In this document: positions 1 to 9,754 of the stretch, piece after piece
Layout of the letters: the number at the start of each line of letters is the position of its first letter
How positions within the stretch are numbered: position 1 is the first letter of the stretch
Source: Bacteroidales bacterium
Lineage (GTDB): Bacteria; Bacteroidota; Bacteroidia; Bacteroidales; P3
Length of the DNA: 64,000 nt
Assembly: GCA_009785505.1 (NCBI GenBank)
Contig: WQWA01000001.1
Location: 62,001 to 126,000 of the forward strand
Direction: 5' to 3'
Notes under the pieces: model-generated
Seen by the model: the letters and a program-made list of their open reading frames with translations, nothing else
Database searches by the model: none
Told to the model about the DNA's origin: nothing
Translations under genes and position numbers: made by a program

Positions 1-342
1 TCAAATTCACGACTTATGTATGAATTGCATCAGCAAATTTCTTACTATCCAACTTCACGAACATCTTTCTTTGTTCGTTATGGTTTGCGTTACGACTTTT
101 TACCACCAATCAGAAGAGAATTTAGGGGCTACAACAATCATTTTGTTAGTGTAAATATAGGAAGTGGAGCATCTTATTTTTTCTCGCCTCAACTTCAATT
201 GAATTTTGAGACCTCTTTACGTTATCATTTTGAACAATATCATGACTTTAATACTGCAGGTGATTTTTTCATGGTATTCAGAGAGCGAAATTCAAACTTT
301 GAGTTTCATTTCAACCTGTCGTTAAGATACACATTTTTCTAA
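1..342 (+). CDS. C-terminal part of an outer-membrane beta-barrel protein (5' end outside window)
   Basis: The frame is open from the first base, so this is the last ~113 residues of a longer gene. Aromatic residues alternate with polar ones in short strands, and the protein ends in Arg-Tyr-Thr-Phe-Phe. A terminal Phe after amphipathic strands is the usual end of an outer-membrane barrel. It could be the end of a TonB-dependent receptor with a carboxy-terminal barrel or of a smaller barrel protein; the fragment is too short to decide. The next gene starts 20 bp downstream on the same strand and encodes a T9SS cargo, so the two may be co-transcribed. Confidence 0.6.
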   Translation, partial: SNSRLMYELHQQISYYPTSRTSFFVRYGLRYDFLPPIRREFRGYNNHFVSVNIGSGASYFFSPQLQLNFETSLRYHFEQYHDFNTAGDFFMVFRERNSNFEFHFNLSLRYTFF

Positions 343-362
343 CCCATAAATACCCGATAATT

Positions 363-3300
363 ATGCAATTTAACAAAACTTTATTCCGTACATTGATTTG
401 TGTTTTTTTTGTAAACATTTTCTCGTACTCTAGTGCTAACATTCTACACAACACCATAACAGGAGCAGTAACGGCTTGTCCAAGAACAACCGAAGCGTAT
501 ACTGTTTGGTTTTACACTTCTTCGAACGACACTATTATCCGTTCGTTTATATGGACAGTTACAAACGGGGTGTTCTCTAATGGTTTAACACGACTTGTAA
601 CCCCACATAGTACTTATAGGGTGGATGTAACATGGAATAATGTTATGGCAGATAGTAGTCTTCCAACAACTTCAATGCCGAGAGGAAGAATCGCCGTGAG
701 AGATTCTTTTTCTCGTCGGGATATAGCACATTTGGATGTTGCTATTTTGTCTGTAAGAGGTTGGAGAACAAGTGTAACAGCTACTGGAGGATCTGCAAAT
801 GCAGATATTGTTTTTCCCTACGGCTTAGCCAATAGCATTGTGGTTGCCTCGACAAGGTATTATCCACACACCGCAAATTTACCTCTAGAACGTAGAAGGG
901 TATTACGAGCACAATGGACTTTGCCAGCCAATGTTTCCTCTCCATCACAAACTATTCCATCTCGTCCTTTTGATGCAGAGTATTCTATACATATTGCACC
1001 AACAGATGCGTGTACAGAAATCAATGGTAGACTTTGGGTGAGGGCTATAAACTGGATTTGTCCACAGGTTGATACTGGCTATTTTGGTGCTTTTAGAAAT
1101 ATAGCTATTCGAAGAATAGCCCTTCCCCCCTCTCTTGACGCCTCTGAAACTATTGTTACATGGCGTACTGAAACTCCAATCAATTTTACTGCCCACACTC
1201 CGGTTTCTGCTGATCGTTACGAATGGGTTGTTGATCATAACTTCACAACTCCAGGAACGTTTACTACCTACATTCCAAACATCACACTTACTCATAGAGG
1301 TTTTCAGAATGGCTCCGTGAGAGTCAGAGCGTTATATTGCGGAGATAGAGAATCGGAATGGGTTCCGATAACCGTAACTGTCGACCCTGCTACAATACCC
1401 ATTATCTCCGGTCCCACACAAATCTTTGGTAACGTTGAAGAAGTATTCCAAATTCGGAATTTACCATCCATCTCGAACACACGAATAACCTGGAGCAGTA
1501 ACGAAAACATTCAAATCATAGGTCCGATAAACCAGCCAACCGTCAGAGTAAGAAGAGCTTCGCCTGCTATCTTATGCAGTTCGGGATGGCTTACAGCCAT
1601 AATCGAAATGCCCGGATATCCGCCCGTTACATTATACAAAAGCTTTACTGTCGCCCCCACTCTTTTTAGTTTCGGTAGGCTCTGTGGCAACGCCACAGTA
1701 GAGTTCGATGTCGTAGGAATACCTTCCCACTTCTGCCCAAATCATACATTGATAGAGTGGGAAAGTAGTAACAACATTACAATTTTACCGCCCTTATCAA
1801 CACAATCTCACACAAGTAGAAATGTAAGAAGAACCTCATCAACTGAAAACCAAGGTCCGGGATGGGTTAGAGCCACGATTAATATACTTGGTGAGCTACG
1901 GACTACAGTTACCAAAAACATTGCAGATTGTGCTCCGCCACCACCATCACTACGACCGCTCACTCTTTCCGGTCCTACCGCCCTTATTGGCTTCACTGAA
2001 GCAGAGTACGAAATCCGTGGTATACCATACAGCCCAAACACTCGAATATATTGGAGCAGTAGCCCAAACATTCGGATTGTGGGTCCGATAAAGAGAAAGC
2101 AAGCTACCACCATCAGAGTAAGAAGTTTTTCGCCAACCCACGAACAAGAACCCGGATGGGTTAGTGCTACTGTTCAGGTACCCGGATATTTGCCAAGTGT
2201 GACAACTATAAATGTCAATGTTTCTCCGACTGTTATTTCCGGTCCCTTCCGGCTTTGTGGGCACGCCGTTGGAGAGTTCGAAGTTATGGGGATACCGCCT
2301 AACTTGAATGCACAAATAAGCTGGACAAATAGTCCAAACATCCAATTTGTGCCCCTGCAAAATAAAAAATTTCCTACCATCAGAGCAAGAAGGCTTTCAC
2401 CAGCCAACGATCAAGGTGCGGGATCGATTACAGCCATTGTTGAGATACCCGGGATGCAGCCCTTCGTGCTAGTCCGAAATATTGAAGCTTGTCCACCGCC
2501 TGTCCTCAGTATCTCCGGTCCAACTCAACTCTGTGGAAGCATCATTGGGAAGTACGAGATTACGGGGCTTTCATCCGGCTCGAATGCACAAATAAGCTGG
2601 ACAGGCAGCAACAACATTCTGATTTTAGATTCTGAAGAACAAACCGCTACAAACAGGGCTATGAGAGTTTCTCCAACTCTCCCGCAAGAATCCGGATGGA
2701 TTACAGCTACAGTTGAAATTCCCGAATTTCTGCCCATTGTGGTAACGAGAAATATTCAAGCTTGTCCATTGCCTTCTATTTCCGGTCCTGTCCGGCTCTG
2801 TGGCAGCTCTTTTGGAGAGTTCGAGATTATGGGGATACCCTTCGGTTCGAACGCACAAGTGCACTGGACTACTAGCCCCAATATCCAAATAGTGCTCATA
2901 AAAAGCGTCAACTATCACAGAATCAGAACAAGAAGAGCTTCACCTGTTTTCCCGCAAGAATCCGGATGGGTTAAAGCGATTGTTCAAATACCCGGGTTGC
3001 CAGACATTGTGCTAATCCAAGATATTGAAAATTGTCCACCACCACCGGAGATCATTCCTACCCTTAATATTTCCGGACCAACCCTGCTCTGTGGCAGTAT
3101 TATAGGAGATTACCAACTCCTGATGCATCCATATGTTCCAAATACGCAAGTACGCTGGAGCAGTAGTTGGGGCATTCAAATACTGAATCCTCAGGAACAA
3201 GCTCTTACCAATAGAGCAAGAAGAACCTCGCCAACTCACGACCAAGGTGCCGGATGGATTGCAGCAACTGTTGATGTTCCAGGAATGGATATCCAAACGA

Positions 3301-4244
3301 TATTCCTAAACATTGTGGCTTGTCCTCCGCCACCCACTCTTAGTATTTCCGGACCTACCCAGCTCTGTGGACACACCATAGGAGAGTTTGAAGTTATGGG
3401 GATATCACCCAATTTGACACAAGTAAGTTGGACAAGTAGTGCTAATATCCGTCCGGCTTTTCCAGAGAAAAAAAATCCCCGTATACTTAGAGCAATAAGA
3501 ACCTCACCAACTCACGACCAAGGTGCCGGATGGGTCAGGGCCACTGTTGAAATACCCGGATTTCAACCCATTGTGGTAACGAGAAACATCGTGGCTTGTC
3601 CACCACCACCGCCTGTCCTTAGTATCTCCGGTCCTACCCAGCTTTGCGGCAATGTCGTAGGAGAGTTCGAAGTTATGGGGATACCATTTGGTTCAAATGC
3701 ACGAATACGTTGGACTAGTAGCTCCTGCATCGTTCCCCTTCGCCTTACAAAGAAACAAGCCGCTATGAAAAAACAAGCTACTATAATGAGGGCAATGAGA
3801 TTTCCTATACGTTTCCCACAAACTGAGGGATGGATTAGAGCTACAGTTGAAATACCCGGACTTCATCAGCCCATTGTGGTAACAAAAAACATCGCAGCTT
3901 GTGCACCGCAACAGCCACTGGTTACACCCTTATGGCGGTTCGACATTCCCGAATTTTCTATGCTTTTTGACAACGTAATCGTGTTTCCGAATCCGGCAGA
4001 CAATACCCTGGTCATTGACCTAACTCAGCAAACAGAAGCTGATCTTTTGGATGTCCAAACTACTTCGGATGTAATCTACGACATTCGTTTATTCAATGCT
4101 CAAGGTTTTATCGTTCGCAGGCAGCAAGCCAGAACAGGCAGAGTTGAATTCGATGTGTCTAATCTGCCTGAAGGCACGTATTATCTGCACATTGATCGAA
4201 ACAACGAAATCGAAAAAATACAAATTATTGTTAGACGACAATAA
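363..4244 (+). CDS. Secreted T9SS cargo with nine ~90-residue repeats and C-terminal sorting domain
   Basis: A 1293-residue secreted protein. Residues 1-25 form a signal peptide (basic start, hydrophobic core, Ser-Ser-Ala). Residues ~30-345 have no clear match and contain Trp-rich beta-like stretches. From ~347 to ~1185 there are nine degenerate repeats of 85-100 residues. Each begins near ISGPTQLCG, continues with GEFEVMGIP and a W(T/S)SS(x)NI strand, then SPTHDQGAGW and ATVEIPG, and ends in a Cys followed by a proline run. Two Cys per repeat could form a disulfide. The last ~90 residues start at VFPNPADNTLVI and end in Arg-Arg-Gln, matching the type A C-terminal sorting domain that directs export and surface attachment through T9SS. 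The repeats look like PKD/Ig-like modules, which suggests an adhesin or stalk. Function and ligand are unknown. Confidence 0.8.
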   Translation: MQFNKTLFRTLICVFFVNIFSYSSANILHNTITGAVTACPRTTEAYTVWFYTSSNDTIIRSFIWTVTNGVFSNGLTRLVTPHSTYRVDVTWNNVMADSSLPTTSMPRGRIAVRDSFSRRDIAHLDVAILSVRGWRTSVTATGGSANADIVFPYGLANSIVVASTRYYPHTANLPLERRRVLRAQWTLPANVSSPSQTIPSRPFDAEYSIHIAPTDACTEINGRLWVRAINWICPQVDTGYFGAFRNIAIRRIALPPSLDASETIVTWRTETPINFTAHTPVSADRYEWVVDHNFTTPGTFTTYIPNITLTHRGFQNGSVRVRALYCGDRESEWVPITVTVDPATIPIISGPTQIFGNVEEVFQIRNLPSISNTRITWSSNENIQIIGPINQPTVRVRRASPAILCSSGWLTAIIEMPGYPPVTLYKSFTVAPTLFSFGRLCGNATVEFDVVGIPSHFCPNHTLIEWESSNNITILPPLSTQSHTSRNVRRTSSTENQGPGWVRATINILGELRTTVTKNIADCAPPPPSLRPLTLSGPTALIGFTEAEYEIRGIPYSPNTRIYWSSSPNIRIVGPIKRKQATTIRVRSFSPTHEQEPGWVSATVQVPGYLPSVTTINVNVSPTVISGPFRLCGHAVGEFEVMGIPPNLNAQISWTNSPNIQFVPLQNKKFPTIRARRLSPANDQGAGSITAIVEIPGMQPFVLVRNIEACPPPVLSISGPTQLCGSIIGKYEITGLSSGSNAQISWTGSNNILILDSEEQTATNRAMRVSPTLPQESGWITATVEIPEFLPIVVTRNIQACPLPSISGPVRLCGSSFGEFEIMGIPFGSNAQVHWTTSPNIQIVLIKSVNYHRIRTRRASPVFPQESGWVKAIVQIPGLPDIVLIQDIENCPPPPEIIPTLNISGPTLLCGSIIGDYQLLMHPYVPNTQVRWSSSWGIQILNPQEQALTNRARRTSPTHDQGAGWIAATVDVPGMDIQTIFLNIVACPPPPTLSISGPTQLCGHTIGEFEVMGISPNLTQVSWTSSANIRPAFPEKKNPRILRAIRTSPTHDQGAGWVRATVEIPGFQPIVVTRNIVACPPPPPVLSISGPTQLCGNVVGEFEVMGIPFGSNARIRWTSSSCIVPLRLTKKQAAMKKQATIMRAMRFPIRFPQTEGWIRATVEIPGLHQPIVVTKNIAACAPQQPLVTPLWRFDIPEFSMLFDNVIVFPNPADNTLVIDLTQQTEADLLDVQTTSDVIYDIRLFNAQGFIVRRQQARTGRVEFDVSNLPEGTYYLHIDRNNEIEKIQIIVRRQ
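1401..3915 (+). repeat. Nine degenerate tandem repeats (~270-290 bp each) inside the T9SS cargo gene
   Basis: Copies start near 1401, 1675, 1960, 2236, 2508, 2782, 3070, 3343 and 3622, each marked by an ATTTCCGGTCC-like sequence (the second copy lacks the ISGP start) and mostly closed by a TGTCCACCACC-like sequence. Copies 4-9 are most alike and copies 1-3 are more diverged. This suggests stepwise duplication with the younger units toward the 3' end. Boundaries were read by eye and are approximate. Confidence 0.75.
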
Positions 4245-4332
4245 AGATTCGAGGTTTGTTATTAAATACCTCGAACTCTGTACCTCGCCACCTCGAACCA
4301 TAAAAATTTAAATCACAAAAAAACATAACATC

Positions 4333-5991
4333 ATGAGAAAAACATTCATTTATCTGGCACTCGTTGCCCTTTTCGTCACAACTTCCTGCGGACGCGCACC
4401 TCTGACGGACATCGTTCCCGACGCCATCTACATCAACGGAGTTGTAATTACTGTAAACCCGGACCAACCTCGTGCCCAGGCTTTTGCTGTGGCAGGCGAC
4501 CGCTTTATAGCAGTTGGAAACAACCGCCAAATTCGCCGTTTGGCCGGACCAAACACAGAAATTGTTGACTTGAGAGGCATGACCGTTACACCCGGATTCA
4601 ACGACACACACGTGCATATTTTGACCGAATTTCCGAGAGAGACACCATATTGGGTTCCATGGCTTGGTCCGGAAGAAGTTAGAACAATGGACGAACTTAT
4701 CGCTGTAATGAGAGAGAGAGCCGAAGGAATCCCTCCCGGAGGTTTGGTAAGCGGACAGCGTTATCAAGATTGCTGGTTGGGAGGTCATCCTACACGATGG
4801 GATTTAGATAAAGTATCAACTGTGCATCCTGTTACGGTTAGACATTCATCAGGACACGTCAGCGTTGTTAATTCATACATTTTGGAGCGTTCGGGCATCA
4901 CAAAAGATACCTACGATCCACGTGGACAGTTTGACCGCGACGAGTGCGGCACACCAAATGGTATCGTTCGTGCCGGTGGAATGGGCAGATTGACGATGCC
5001 CCGCGTCCCAACTCCTTCGGAAGAAGTTATACGGGCTGCATATATCCACCGCTTCCGCGAATATGCAAGAAAAGGAATCACAAGCGTTGGAGTTGCCAAT
5101 CCTCCACGATTCCACTATTTCGAAACACTGCGCGATTCAGGACTCATTGTCCGCTTGGCGATTAAACCCGCATTAGCCATTTTCCCCGATGTTTTGGACC
5201 GAGGTATGAGGTTTGGTGACGGCGATGAGCATATACGTGTATCGGCAGTCAAAATGTTTCACGGCAACTCGTTCAGCGGCAACACGGCTTGGGTTTCGGA
5301 AGCACATGTCGGACGCCCCTATTGGTTCGGTATTCCACCAACGCGTAGTCAGGAAGACCTCGACAGCATCATTCAAATGATACACGATGCAGGCTTCCAA
5401 GTTGCTGTCCACTCCAACGGCGATCGCGAAATTGATATGACAATCACGGCCATCGAGCGTGCACAAGCCAACAATCCGCGCCCCGATGCACGCCACCGCA
5501 TCGAGCATGCAAGCGTTATGACTATGCCGTTGCTCGAACGTGCCAGAGATGCCCGCATCATTCTGATTTTCCATTCATACATCTACGAGCATGGCGAAAA
5601 ACTATTGGGCTATGTCGACCGTATGGAACTGGTTCATCCGTTCCGAACAGCCATTGATATGGGAGTTTTGGTAGCCAGCCACTCCGATGCACCAATCGCT
5701 CCGCCAATTCCAATGACCCGTATTCATAGCATGGTTAACCGAAAAAGCCATTTGGGTAGATTGATGGGCGGAAGCCAGAGAGTTACAGTTGAAGAAGCCA
5801 TCAGAGTTTGGACTCTCGATGGCGCATTTACCACATTTGAAGAAGATATAAAAGGCTCTATCACGCCCGGGAAATTAGCTGATTTTGTAATACTCCGCCA
5901 AGATCCTCGTAGAGTCCCTGTTGATCAAATTAAGGACGTTGAAGTTTATGCCACTTACGTGGGAGGAAACAATGTTTGGCAGGCACAATAA
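4333..5991 (+). CDS. Lipoprotein amidohydrolase, YtcJ-like (amidohydrolase family 3)
   Basis: A 552-residue metal-dependent hydrolase. The N-terminus is a lipoprotein signal with the lipobox ending at Cys19 (VTTSC), so it is probably membrane-anchored and exported. Metal-site motifs of the amidohydrolase superfamily are visible: GFNDTHVHI (His93 and His95), VAVHSNGDREI, HRIEHASVM and the late Asp in ASHSDAPI. The C-terminal GSITPGKLADFVIL is the beta-sandwich signature of family 3. YtcJ-type enzymes hydrolyse amide or ester bonds of unknown small substrates; nothing here narrows the substrate. An 88-bp gap with no recognisable promoter separates it from the gene upstream. Confidence 0.82.
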   Translation: MRKTFIYLALVALFVTTSCGRAPLTDIVPDAIYINGVVITVNPDQPRAQAFAVAGDRFIAVGNNRQIRRLAGPNTEIVDLRGMTVTPGFNDTHVHILTEFPRETPYWVPWLGPEEVRTMDELIAVMRERAEGIPPGGLVSGQRYQDCWLGGHPTRWDLDKVSTVHPVTVRHSSGHVSVVNSYILERSGITKDTYDPRGQFDRDECGTPNGIVRAGGMGRLTMPRVPTPSEEVIRAAYIHRFREYARKGITSVGVANPPRFHYFETLRDSGLIVRLAIKPALAIFPDVLDRGMRFGDGDEHIRVSAVKMFHGNSFSGNTAWVSEAHVGRPYWFGIPPTRSQEDLDSIIQMIHDAGFQVAVHSNGDREIDMTITAIERAQANNPRPDARHRIEHASVMTMPLLERARDARIILIFHSYIYEHGEKLLGYVDRMELVHPFRTAIDMGVLVASHSDAPIAPPIPMTRIHSMVNRKSHLGRLMGGSQRVTVEEAIRVWTLDGAFTTFEEDIKGSITPGKLADFVILRQDPRRVPVDQIKDVEVYATYVGGNNVWQAQ

Positions 5992-6062
5992 TAGTGTTTA
6001 ACAACTTGATAGGGGTCGAAGATTTTCGACCCCTATTTGTTTTCTATGTTTCGATTTTTTTG

Positions 6063-6070
6063 TATCTTTG
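6063..6070 (+). promoter_or_regulatory. mnmA promoter, -7 box TATCTTTG
   Basis: TATCTTTG matches the Bacteroidetes -7 consensus TAnnTTTG. Only four bases separate it from the mnmA ATG, so transcription should begin at or next to the start codon and give a leaderless mRNA. Confidence 0.7.
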
Positions 6071-6074
6071 CAGA

Positions 6075-7139
6075 ATGAACATCGCCGCATTAGTTTCCGG
6101 AGGAGTGGATAGCTCCGTTGTCGTAAAACGCCTGAAAGACGCAGGTTTCGAGCCGACAATTTTTTATATCCGCATCGGCATGGAAGATGAACAAGGCTAC
6201 ATTGATTGTCCGTCGGAAGAAGATATTGAAATTACAACCTATATTGCAAAAAAATATGGTTGCAAATTTGAACTTGTTTCGCTACACGAAGAATATTGGG
6301 AAAACGTCGTAAGCTATACGATTGAAGCCGTTCGGCGAGGTCAAACACCCAATCCGGATATGATGTGCAACAAGATGATTAAATTTGGAAGTTTTGACGA
6401 AAAATACGGTTGTGAGTTCGATAAAATTGCGACCGGACATTACGCTGCAACCACTGAAATTGACGGTGAAATCTATCTGTCCACAGCAAAAGATAAAATA
6501 AAAGACCAAACCTATTTTTTGGGACAAATCAACACGATGCAAGTTCGAAAATTAATGTTTCCCATCGGCGATTTGCTCAAAAGCGAAGTTCGGAAACTGG
6601 CTTTACAAGAAAATTTGCCGAGTTCCGATCGAAAAGATAGTCAGGGCATTTGTTTCTTGGGAAAAATTGATTACAACGATTTTATTCGGCGGTATTTGGG
6701 CGAAAAAGAAGGTCTGATTGTTGATAACGAAACCGGCGAAATTCTTGGCAAACACAAGGGTTATTGGTTTCACACTATCGGACAACGCAAAGGTTTAGGA
6801 TTGAGTGGCGGACCTTGGTTTTGTGTAAAAAAAGACATCGAAAACAACGTCATTTATGCCTCTCGTGGCTATAATCCTGAGTCGCAATACGGAAAAATCG
6901 TGCACTTGCAAGGTTTTGAATTTATCACAAAAGATCCTTGGGGAGATTTTTCGGACGAAAAAAATATTACATTCAAAATCCGCCACACCCCCGAATTCGC
7001 ACACGGAAAATTACGTAGAAACAGCGGTATTTACACCATCGAATCCGATGAAAAAATTCAAGGCATTGCAAGCGGACAATTTGGTGTAATTTACGACGAA
7101 AACTCAAAGTTGTGCTTGGGAAGTGGTGTGATTTTGTAA
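6075..7139 (+). CDS. mnmA: tRNA-specific 2-thiouridylase MnmA
   Basis: A 354-residue enzyme that thiolates U34 of Lys, Glu and Gln tRNAs using sulfur from a persulfide relay and ATP. The PP-loop motif SGGVDSSVV sits at residues 7-15. The catalytic cysteines are visible in NPDMMCN and in DSQGICFLG, and GHYA and TIGQRKGLGL are family signatures. Length is normal for MnmA. An upstream in-frame start at 5976 exists, but the ATG at 6075 is preferred because MNIAALVSGGVDSS is the usual N-terminus and because the promoter box lies between the two. It acts in the cytoplasm. Confidence 0.95.
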   Translation: MNIAALVSGGVDSSVVVKRLKDAGFEPTIFYIRIGMEDEQGYIDCPSEEDIEITTYIAKKYGCKFELVSLHEEYWENVVSYTIEAVRRGQTPNPDMMCNKMIKFGSFDEKYGCEFDKIATGHYAATTEIDGEIYLSTAKDKIKDQTYFLGQINTMQVRKLMFPIGDLLKSEVRKLALQENLPSSDRKDSQGICFLGKIDYNDFIRRYLGEKEGLIVDNETGEILGKHKGYWFHTIGQRKGLGLSGGPWFCVKKDIENNVIYASRGYNPESQYGKIVHLQGFEFITKDPWGDFSDEKNITFKIRHTPEFAHGKLRRNSGIYTIESDEKIQGIASGQFGVIYDENSKLCLGSGVIL

Positions 7140-7196
7140 CTTTTTTTCATTTCGACTGCAACCATTTCGAATTTCTGCATCATATAAGCAAAGAAT

Positions 7197-8276
7197 ATGC
7201 AAAAAATAAACTGGAACGAGGTTTACCGGAAACAATCGGGAACACTGATCGGCATTGCTTACCGCTACATTAGGGAGCGTAAGCAGGCGGAGGATTTGGT
7301 GCAAGATGCTTTTGTTGCGGCTATTCAAAAAGCGGATCGATTTTCCGGAAAAGGTGCATTTGAGGCTTGGCTAAGAAAAATTGTGGTGAATGAATGTTTA
7401 ATGTATCTTCGAAAATCGAAACTCAAAACGGAGGATTTCAAAGAAAATCTGCAAGCTCTCCAAAATGAGTTGCAAATGATAGACGAGGAAAATGATTGGG
7501 ATTATGAGGATGATCCCGACAAAAGAAAAGTCATAGAACGTTGTAATTTTTCGAGAGAGGATTTGCTGGACATCGCAACACAATTGCCCGAACATCATCG
7601 TTTGGTTTTCAACATGCATGTGATTGATGGATTTTCTCACAAGGAAATTGCGGCACAATTGAATATCAGCGAAGGCACATCAAAATCACACTTGAATCGA
7701 GCCAGAAAAAAATTACAAGACCTTATTTACGAAAAAGCACTCGATATGCAAAAGAAAAAGAAAAAACGATTGTTGGCTGCCGTTTGGTTAGGGGCGTTGT
7801 TTGGAAAAACCAGCGTTGTTGATGCTATGCATCTCAAGGCATTTGCAGACTTCAAGTTGCTTGCACCTCCACCATCTGCGGGATTAGAGCAGGCTATTTT
7901 TTCTGCACCAACGGTGTCTGTTGGATTATCTTCGACTGCCATTGCGATTATTGCGTGTTGTATTGGCATTGCAAGCGGAATTGGCGGAACAATTGGAGTT
8001 GTCGAATGGCAAAACCACCGAGCTGAACAAGTCGGCACAAGTATTGAATATCAAATTGACGCCGTTGAAGATTTCGAAACTCTGGAAACTCCTGTCTTTG
8101 TTGATTATTCCGAAAACATCGTGCAAGCTGAAACTCCTATTTTTACACCTATTCTTGACCCCATTTTTCAACCGGAAATTGAGAAAAAAAATGACATCAT
8201 TGAGGACACCATCGAAGAAGATCCGGTGGTGGTCGTCAGAAGAGTCGTTATTATTGACACCATTTATGAAGATTAG
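7197..8276 (+). CDS. ECF-type RNA polymerase sigma factor with C-terminal transmembrane extension
   Basis: Residues 1-180 are a sigma-70 family ECF factor: region 2 (RYIRERKQAEDLVQDAFVAA) and region 4 helix-turn-helix (GFSHKEIAAQLNISEGTSKS). A normal ECF factor would end there, but this one runs to 359 residues. After a Lys-rich stretch (~184-190) comes a mildly hydrophobic segment, then a strong membrane segment at ~243-267, then an acidic ~90-residue tail that would lie in the periplasm. This suggests a sigma factor tethered to the inner membrane, with its own sensory tail in place of a separate anti-sigma factor. The 3' end overlaps the next gene by 11 bp, which implies translational coupling. 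No clear TAnnTTTG box was seen upstream. Confidence 0.8.
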   Translation: MQKINWNEVYRKQSGTLIGIAYRYIRERKQAEDLVQDAFVAAIQKADRFSGKGAFEAWLRKIVVNECLMYLRKSKLKTEDFKENLQALQNELQMIDEENDWDYEDDPDKRKVIERCNFSREDLLDIATQLPEHHRLVFNMHVIDGFSHKEIAAQLNISEGTSKSHLNRARKKLQDLIYEKALDMQKKKKKRLLAAVWLGALFGKTSVVDAMHLKAFADFKLLAPPPSAGLEQAIFSAPTVSVGLSSTAIAIIACCIGIASGIGGTIGVVEWQNHRAEQVGTSIEYQIDAVEDFETLETPVFVDYSENIVQAETPIFTPILDPIFQPEIEKKNDIIEDTIEEDPVVVVRRVVIIDTIYED

Positions 8277-9708
8277 ATTTTTTGCCATTATCGTGAGCCT
8301 TATGCTCGGAACAACTGTGTTTTCACAAGTTGCACGCGACACAATTTTTATTTACGACACCATTCGTATAACCGTTACACGTCCTGCTCCTCCTCCAACA
8401 ATTTTTTTTGAAGAGCCTACTGCAACCATTTCAAAAGACAGCATCATTATAGATGAACAATCAAGACAATCATCTACTATGAGCAATTTCAGACAATCAG
8501 CCAATAGGCTAATCCGAAGAATCGCAGTTGGAACGATGGCAGTCGCTACAAGTGTTACGACAGCCTTTGCGGAAATACCATCGGAATCGCAACTTGATCC
8601 CCTGGAAATCGAAATCCAAACACAGGTCGACACTATCATTAGAGTCGACAGTATTTTTGAGATAGAGTCGAAAAAAAGAGCACCCATTTATCTCAGTTTT
8701 GCTTACCCTCTCGGCTTGTTTGGCACCGAATCCGAAAATTACATTTTTAATTTTGCATTTAGCTTGTTGACTGGTGCTGTTGGCGGAATTGAGGGTATTC
8801 AATGGGCAGGATTATACAATCAGGTTAGCGGACGTGTCAACGGTGTTCAATGGGCAGGTTTAATCAATCTTACACAAGAGATACAAGGCGCTCAGTGGGC
8901 AGGTATTTGCAATTTTACGCATGATGTTCGCGGTATTCAATGGGCAGGAATTATGAATCAATCCAACAATGTGAGTGGTGCACAATGGGCAGGTGTTCTA
9001 AACGTTGCCAACAATGTAGAGGGCATGCAATGGAGCGGAGTTTACGGTGTTGCCGATACACTTAAAGGTCTACAATGGTCGGGAATTGCAAGCGAAGCCA
9101 AAGTGGTACAAGGCATGCAATGGGGAGGAATTATTTCTCGTGCCGACCAAGTTCGAGGGCTTCAAATGGGGTTGATTAATTCTACAAGATCCTTGTCGGG
9201 CGTGCAAATCGGATTAGTCAACAGAGCTGATACCACTCACAGCGGTCTATCGATAGGCTTGATTAATATCAATAACAGAGATCGTTTCCGGGAAATTGAA
9301 GTGAATGTAACCACGCACGGCTCAACGCTTTTAGGCTACCGCATCGGAAGACCCGTTTTTCACACAATGTTCGCCGTGGGAACAAATTGGAATCGAAATT
9401 ATATCGAAACTCGTTTCGGTTTTGGAAATTTGACTCGACTTCACAACTCTCTTTACCTCCAAACCTCGTTTTACGGAAATCATTCGACAAGCCGATTGCA
9501 TCGTAATAGTTGGCGAGAAACTCCACGTTTTCAACATGACAACTGGATGACATTAAGTAGTGGTTTGGTTTATTATTGGGGCGGCCGATTAGGAATTAAA
9601 GTTATTCCAAGTTTTCAATACTGGACAAATTTTAATCGACCTTTATCTCGAATCTGGACAGCTTCTTATGCTTTCGGTTTAGACGTAGGGCTTTCCGTCA
9701 GACTCTAA
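8266..9708 (+). CDS. Exported surface protein with tandem ~20-residue 'GxQWAGI' repeats
   Basis: The start at 8266 is chosen because it gives a signal peptide (MKIRFFAIIVSLMLG, cleavage after VFSQ) and overlaps the sigma gene by 11 bp; a longer in-frame opening from 7921 lies inside the sigma gene. The protein is 480 residues. A second hydrophobic stretch falls near residues 85-107. From ~170 to ~345 there are about eleven repeats of roughly 20 residues of the form V-x-G-x-Q-W-A-G-(I/L)-x-N, the last few degenerate (LQMGL, VQIGL, LSIGL). The C-terminal ~130 residues are aromatic and strand-rich and end in SVRL. The repeats resemble the LA_2272-type surface repeat family, recalled from annotation and not checked. 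It is probably a surface or outer-membrane partner of the tethered sigma factor. Confidence 0.65.
   Translation: MKIRFFAIIVSLMLGTTVFSQVARDTIFIYDTIRITVTRPAPPPTIFFEEPTATISKDSIIIDEQSRQSSTMSNFRQSANRLIRRIAVGTMAVATSVTTAFAEIPSESQLDPLEIEIQTQVDTIIRVDSIFEIESKKRAPIYLSFAYPLGLFGTESENYIFNFAFSLLTGAVGGIEGIQWAGLYNQVSGRVNGVQWAGLINLTQEIQGAQWAGICNFTHDVRGIQWAGIMNQSNNVSGAQWAGVLNVANNVEGMQWSGVYGVADTLKGLQWSGIASEAKVVQGMQWGGIISRADQVRGLQMGLINSTRSLSGVQIGLVNRADTTHSGLSIGLININNRDRFREIEVNVTTHGSTLLGYRIGRPVFHTMFAVGTNWNRNYIETRFGFGNLTRLHNSLYLQTSFYGNHSTSRLHRNSWRETPRFQHDNWMTLSSGLVYYWGGRLGIKVIPSFQYWTNFNRPLSRIWTASYAFGLDVGLSVRL
8786..9270 (+). repeat. Tandem ~60-66-bp repeat encoding GxQWAG units
   Basis: CAATGGGCAGG-like cores recur at intervals of about 60-66 bp (for example near 8808, 8850, 8892, 8937 and 8982), then degenerate towards 9270. 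The period matches the ~20-residue protein repeat. Confidence 0.7.
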
Positions 9709-9754
9709 AAAACTATCAAATAACAAAACTATTAAACTATCGAACTATAAAACC
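9709..9754 (+). repeat. Short AT-rich direct repeat (AACTAT) between surface protein and GIN-domain genes
   Basis: The 46-bp gap holds four spaced copies of an (A)ACTAT word. No promoter box is present, so the downstream gene is probably transcribed with the two genes before it. Confidence 0.35.

Noticed and set aside
1401..3915. Possible CRISPR-like or non-coding tandem array
   Set aside because: The period is ~280 bp, the copies diverge at third positions and keep the protein frame, so it is a protein repeat.
4231..4788. 185-codon minus-strand frame over the amidohydrolase start
   Set aside because: It covers the lipoprotein signal and metal site of the real gene on the other strand; no start signal or motif.
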